Shown here in pieces: positions 61,405-64,000 of a stretch of 64,000 nt of DNA (positions are counted from its first letter, which is position 1; every line of letters starts with the position of its first letter). Source of the stretch: Novosphingobium jiangmenense. Its GTDB lineage: Bacteria; Pseudomonadota; Alphaproteobacteria; Sphingomonadales; Sphingomonadaceae. The notes below the pieces were generated by a model that searched no databases, was not told the origin of the DNA, and was given only the letters and a program-made list of their open reading frames with translations. Position numbers and translations under genes: made by a program. The DNA is taken from NCBI RefSeq assembly GCF_015694345.1, contig NZ_JADQDC010000001.1, positions 372,001 through 436,000 on the forward strand, written 5' to 3'.

Positions 61405-62199
61405 TCAGGCAGCGGCGCGAACGGCGGGCGGGTTGTCCTTGAGCACGCTGGCGCGGACGTTGTGCGGATCGAGGCTGGCGATCACCGCCAGTTCCTCGGC
61501 CGTCGGCAGACGCGTCGTTTCCACGTTCTCGGCCTTGCACAGCTCGAACCCGGTTGCCGCCTGCACTTCCTCGAAGGTCACGCCGGGATGCAGCGAGATC
61601 ACGCGGATCGCGTTGTCAGGCCCGCCGAAGTCCATCACGCACAGGTTGGTGACGATGCGGCGCAGGTTCACGCCCGAGAAGTTGCCACCCGCCACGCGCT
61701 TGGCCGGATTGTACCCCACGCCCGAGATCATATCGACCTGGGGCACGAACACGCGCGGGCCGTGCGCGGGGAAGAAGAACGAGTTGGGGTGGTAGATCGT
61801 GTTCCCCGGAAAGCCGCGCACGCCCAGCATCTGGGTCTTGGGCTTGTCATAGGTCCCGCCCATGTAGGACAGGTTGATCTGGCCGAAACGGTCAAGCTGC
61901 GTCGGCGTGACCATGGCATGACGACGGCCCGACCACACCGCGCTGTCGAAGAAGCGCGAGAACGGCAGGTAGCCTGCGGGCTTGCGGTCATCGTACTTGC
62001 GCGGGCCCAGCGGCACCGGCTGCTCGACGAGATAGGCCTCGCCATCGGTCATCATCAGTTCAGGCGTATGGGTCAGCTTGGCGAGGCCAGCGGCCACGCG
62101 CGGCACCGGGCCGACGCCGGTCGCCACGATTTCGCCATTGCCCCGGAACGCTTCCGAACAGGCGACGATGCACAGGTCTACAAGAGTGATGTCGCTCAT
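61405..62199 (-). CDS. ipdB: IpdB-like CoA-transferase-family beta subunit
   Basis: 264 residues of the CoA-transferase beta-subunit fold (ELMMTDGEAYLVEQPVPLGPRKYDD, then SAVWSGRRHAMVTPTQLDRFGQINLSYMGG and FVPQVDMISGVGYNPAKR). The usual SENG catalytic motif of class I CoA-transferases is replaced here by TDGE, consistent with IpdAB, which are ring-opening hydrolases rather than transferases. With IpdA it would hydrolyse the last carbocycle of COCHEA-CoA. Its start shares one base with the ipdA stop (TGATG). Confidence 0.85.
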   Translation of the reverse strand: MSDITLVDLCIVACSEAFRGNGEIVATGVGPVPRVAAGLAKLTHTPELMMTDGEAYLVEQPVPLGPRKYDDRKPAGYLPFSRFFDSAVWSGRRHAMVTPTQLDRFGQINLSYMGGTYDKPKTQMLGVRGFPGNTIYHPNSFFFPAHGPRVFVPQVDMISGVGYNPAKRVAGGNFSGVNLRRIVTNLCVMDFGGPDNAIRVISLHPGVTFEEVQAATGFELCKAENVETTRLPTAEELAVIASLDPHNVRASVLKDNPPAVRAAA

Positions 62200-63080
62200 C
62201 AGAAAATCGGCAGCGAGAGAGCCGCTACCGCCTCCTTTCCGCCAATGGATTCAAGATATTCGGCTTCCGATGCGCCGACGAAGCGGTCTGCCACGGCCGA
62301 CCAGTCGCCCGGATCACGGGCAGCATCGGCGTAGGCCTTGAACGCCTTCATGTCCCAGCCATAGTGCGGGGGCATCGAGCTGGGATGCGCGCCGCAGGGC
62401 ATCTCGACCACGCCCGAAACGAAGCAGCGCTCGAACAGGTTGTCCTGCGCGCCTTCGGGGTAATGGTCCTCCATGCGGTCGACCAGTTCCTCGCAGCTGA
62501 CGTAGGTCTTTGCCGCAGCCTTGGCGAACCACTCGTCGTAATAGACGTCCGCGCCGAACACCTGCACGTTGCCGCGCCAGTCGCTGCGGTTGACGTGGAT
62601 CAGCGCGGCATCGAGCTTGAGCGCAGGCATCGCGATCAGCGTCTCGCCGTCATCGTAAGGCGACTGCACGGTCTTCAATCCGCCAAGTTCGGCCAGATCG
62701 GTACCGAGGCCGACACGGGTCGGCAGGAACGGCAGGCCGAACGCGGCGGCCTTGAGGCCCCACTGGAACATGCCTTCGTCCAGTTCCAGCACCTGCAGCG
62801 CACCGCTTTCACGGCTCTTGCGGAACCACGGTTCGAGCGGAATGGCATCGAGGCTGACGAACGCGAAGACCAGCTTCTTCACCTTCCCCGCGGCACACAG
62901 CATGCCGACATCGGCGCCGCCATAGGCGACCACGGTCAGGTCCTTGAGGTCGGAGCGCATGATCTCGCGGACCAGCGCCATCGGCTTGCGCCGCGGGCCC
63001 CAGCCGCCGATGCCGATGGTCATGCCATCGGAAAGCTGCGCGACGATCTCCGCCGCAGTCATCCGTTTATCTAGGCTCAC
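62199..63080 (-). CDS. ipdA: IpdA-like CoA-transferase-family alpha subunit
   Basis: 293 residues. Start MSLDKRMTAAEIVAQLSDGMTIGIGGWGPRRKPMALVREIMRSDLKDLTVVAYGGADVGMLCAAGKVKKLVFAFVS is typical of the alpha subunit with its glycine-rich CoA loop (GIGGWGPRRKP). Later segments ALQVLELDEGMFQWGLKAAAFGLPFLPTRVGLGTD and DAALIHVNRSDWRGNVQVFG fit IpdA. It forms a complex with IpdB to open ring C of steroid-derived CoA esters. It is coupled to the ring-cleavage dioxygenase gene upstream by ATGA. Confidence 0.86.
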   Translation of the reverse strand: MSLDKRMTAAEIVAQLSDGMTIGIGGWGPRRKPMALVREIMRSDLKDLTVVAYGGADVGMLCAAGKVKKLVFAFVSLDAIPLEPWFRKSRESGALQVLELDEGMFQWGLKAAAFGLPFLPTRVGLGTDLAELGGLKTVQSPYDDGETLIAMPALKLDAALIHVNRSDWRGNVQVFGADVYYDEWFAKAAAKTYVSCEELVDRMEDHYPEGAQDNLFERCFVSGVVEMPCGAHPSSMPPHYGWDMKAFKAYADAARDPGDWSAVADRFVGASEAEYLESIGGKEAVAALSLPIF

Positions 63081-64000
63081 GCCTGTTCTCCTGCCTGTTC
63101 TTCAAGCGCCTTCTGCCATGCCCAGACATGGCCCCATTCGCTGGGAATCAGGTGCGCGGTCGGTGTCCAGTTGGTCGGGTCGATCACCAGCGGATCGGCC
63201 CCGATCTCGATATCGAAGCCCGATGGCGTCTGCATGTAGAAGCCGAAGGTCTGATCGTTGACGTGGCGCCCGATCGAAGCGCTCTCGGGCACCTTGTTGA
63301 GGCGCATCCGGTCGTAGCACTTGCCGACGTCGCTCTGCGTCTTCATCTCCAGCATCAGGTGAATGCAGGCCGAAGGCGGCACCGGCATCTCGGCAATGGC
63401 GACCGAGTGATGGCGGCCGTTGTCGGCATGCATGAAGGCAAAGCCCATGCCCGGATCGTTGGGATCGTCCGAGAAGCGGAAGCGCGGGATGTCGGTATCG
63501 TGGAAACCGATGGCCTTGTAGAAGGCATGGGCCTCGTCGAAGTTGGGCGTGGCGAACACGGCATGTCCCATGCCCATGTCCCCGGTCACGAAACCGCTGA
63601 CGCCTGCCGGCGAAACGAATGCCACCTGATCGCGCGTGTCGCCGTGGAAGAATTCGAGGCCGTTGCCCGAAGGATCGCTGGTGGCAAAGAACGCCGTCAC
63701 GCCACGCGCCCTGGCCCCTTCCGCATCGCCGTCGACGATCTCGCGGCCGAGCCCGGCAATCGTCTCGCGCAGCGCGGCCAGCTCCGCCGCATCGCCCACT
63801 TCATAGGCCGCAGCGACCAGCTGGTCGCCCTCGCCGCGCTCCACCCAGAAGCGGAACGGGCGGTCGTCGATACGGTATGCCGCCACGCCTTCGCGCGGCG
63901 CATCGGCCCGCATCGTTCCGACCACCTGCGTCATGAAGTGGTCCCAGGCCTCAGCCTTGGCGGTTTCGATCCTGACATAGCCTAAAGCCTTGATGCCCAT
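63077..64000 (-). CDS. hsaC: HsaC/BphC-type extradiol dioxygenase
   Basis: 307 residues; the ATG is at the very last bases of the window, so its promoter lies outside. It is a type I extradiol dioxygenase with two vicinal-oxygen-chelate domains. Metal ligands His146 (MGMGHAVFAT), His214 (SACIHLMLEM) and Glu265 (SGFDIEIGAD), and active-site His197/198 (GRHHSVAI), His246 (IGRHVNDQ) and Tyr255 (FGFYMQ) fall in the BphC/HsaC pattern. HsaC cleaves the aromatised A ring of 3,4-DHSA; the related 4-hydroxyestrone 4,5-dioxygenase of estrogen-degrading sphingomonads is the main alternative. It is the first gene visible of the steroid operon. Confidence 0.85.
   Translation of the reverse strand: MGIKALGYVRIETAKAEAWDHFMTQVVGTMRADAPREGVAAYRIDDRPFRFWVERGEGDQLVAAAYEVGDAAELAALRETIAGLGREIVDGDAEGARARGVTAFFATSDPSGNGLEFFHGDTRDQVAFVSPAGVSGFVTGDMGMGHAVFATPNFDEAHAFYKAIGFHDTDIPRFRFSDDPNDPGMGFAFMHADNGRHHSVAIAEMPVPPSACIHLMLEMKTQSDVGKCYDRMRLNKVPESASIGRHVNDQTFGFYMQTPSGFDIEIGADPLVIDPTNWTPTAHLIPSEWGHVWAWQKALEEQAGEQA

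Noticed and set aside
61405..63080. Naming the pair as glutaconate or 3-oxoadipate CoA-transferase
   Set aside because: The SENG catalytic motif is replaced and the neighbours are steroid C/D-ring genes, which favours the IpdAB hydrolase type.

Overview
The window is high-GC DNA typical of a sphingomonad alphaproteobacterium. Four TonB-dependent receptors, many short-chain dehydrogenases (SDRs), paired Crp/Fnr and Lrp regulators, and a long steroid-catabolism operon suggest Novosphingobium or a close relative. That assignment is inferred from gene content and style, not from a search. No rRNA, tRNA, CRISPR array, phage or insertion sequence was seen.

Left part (1-8.0 kb): a leftward pair encodes an HTD2-type acyl-CoA hydratase (cut by the window edge) and a methylsuccinyl-CoA-dehydrogenase-like flavoprotein. 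Divergent from it is a marR-emrA-emrB drug-efflux operon. Then come folD and a phosphohexomutase gene, separated by a perfect inverted repeat. Middle-left (8.1-21.5 kb): a four-gene operon encodes an ABC exporter whose ATPase domain has lost every catalytic motif, an HlyD adaptor, a TolC protein and a TonB receptor with an EF-hand-like loop. It is followed by an SDR, a DUF6766-like membrane protein, a zinc alcohol dehydrogenase, an SRPBCC protein, two tail-to-tail overlapping Crp/Fnr genes and a hemerythrin protein joined to a disordered GW(Y/F)GDS-repeat tail.

Middle (21.6-46.3 kb): a TonB receptor gene with a stop codon as its second codon, a matR-matB-matC malonate module, a LigB-type dioxygenase, a DUF1214 protein, SnoaL-like and SDR genes, two more TonB receptors, a ketosteroid-dehydrogenase-like flavoprotein, an unassigned protein with an iron-oxygenase-like HxD...H pattern, a double-module TetR regulator divergent from a Coq4-like gene with a clear operator between them, a ketosteroid-isomerase gene, and two tandem Lrp genes.

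Right part (46.4-64.0 kb): nineteen consecutive leftward genes, mostly overlapping or separated by less than 25 bases, form a steroid C/D-ring degradation operon. It holds an HsaC-type ring-cleavage dioxygenase, IpdA/IpdB, an EchA20-like hydrolase, an IpdC-like flavoprotein, two heteromeric acyl-CoA dehydrogenase pairs, two thiolases, an IpdF-like reductase, a FadD3-like ligase and a ketosteroid isomerase. A TetR gene follows. TonB receptors and SDRs in the middle section may supply uptake and early hydroxysteroid oxidation, but this is inference.
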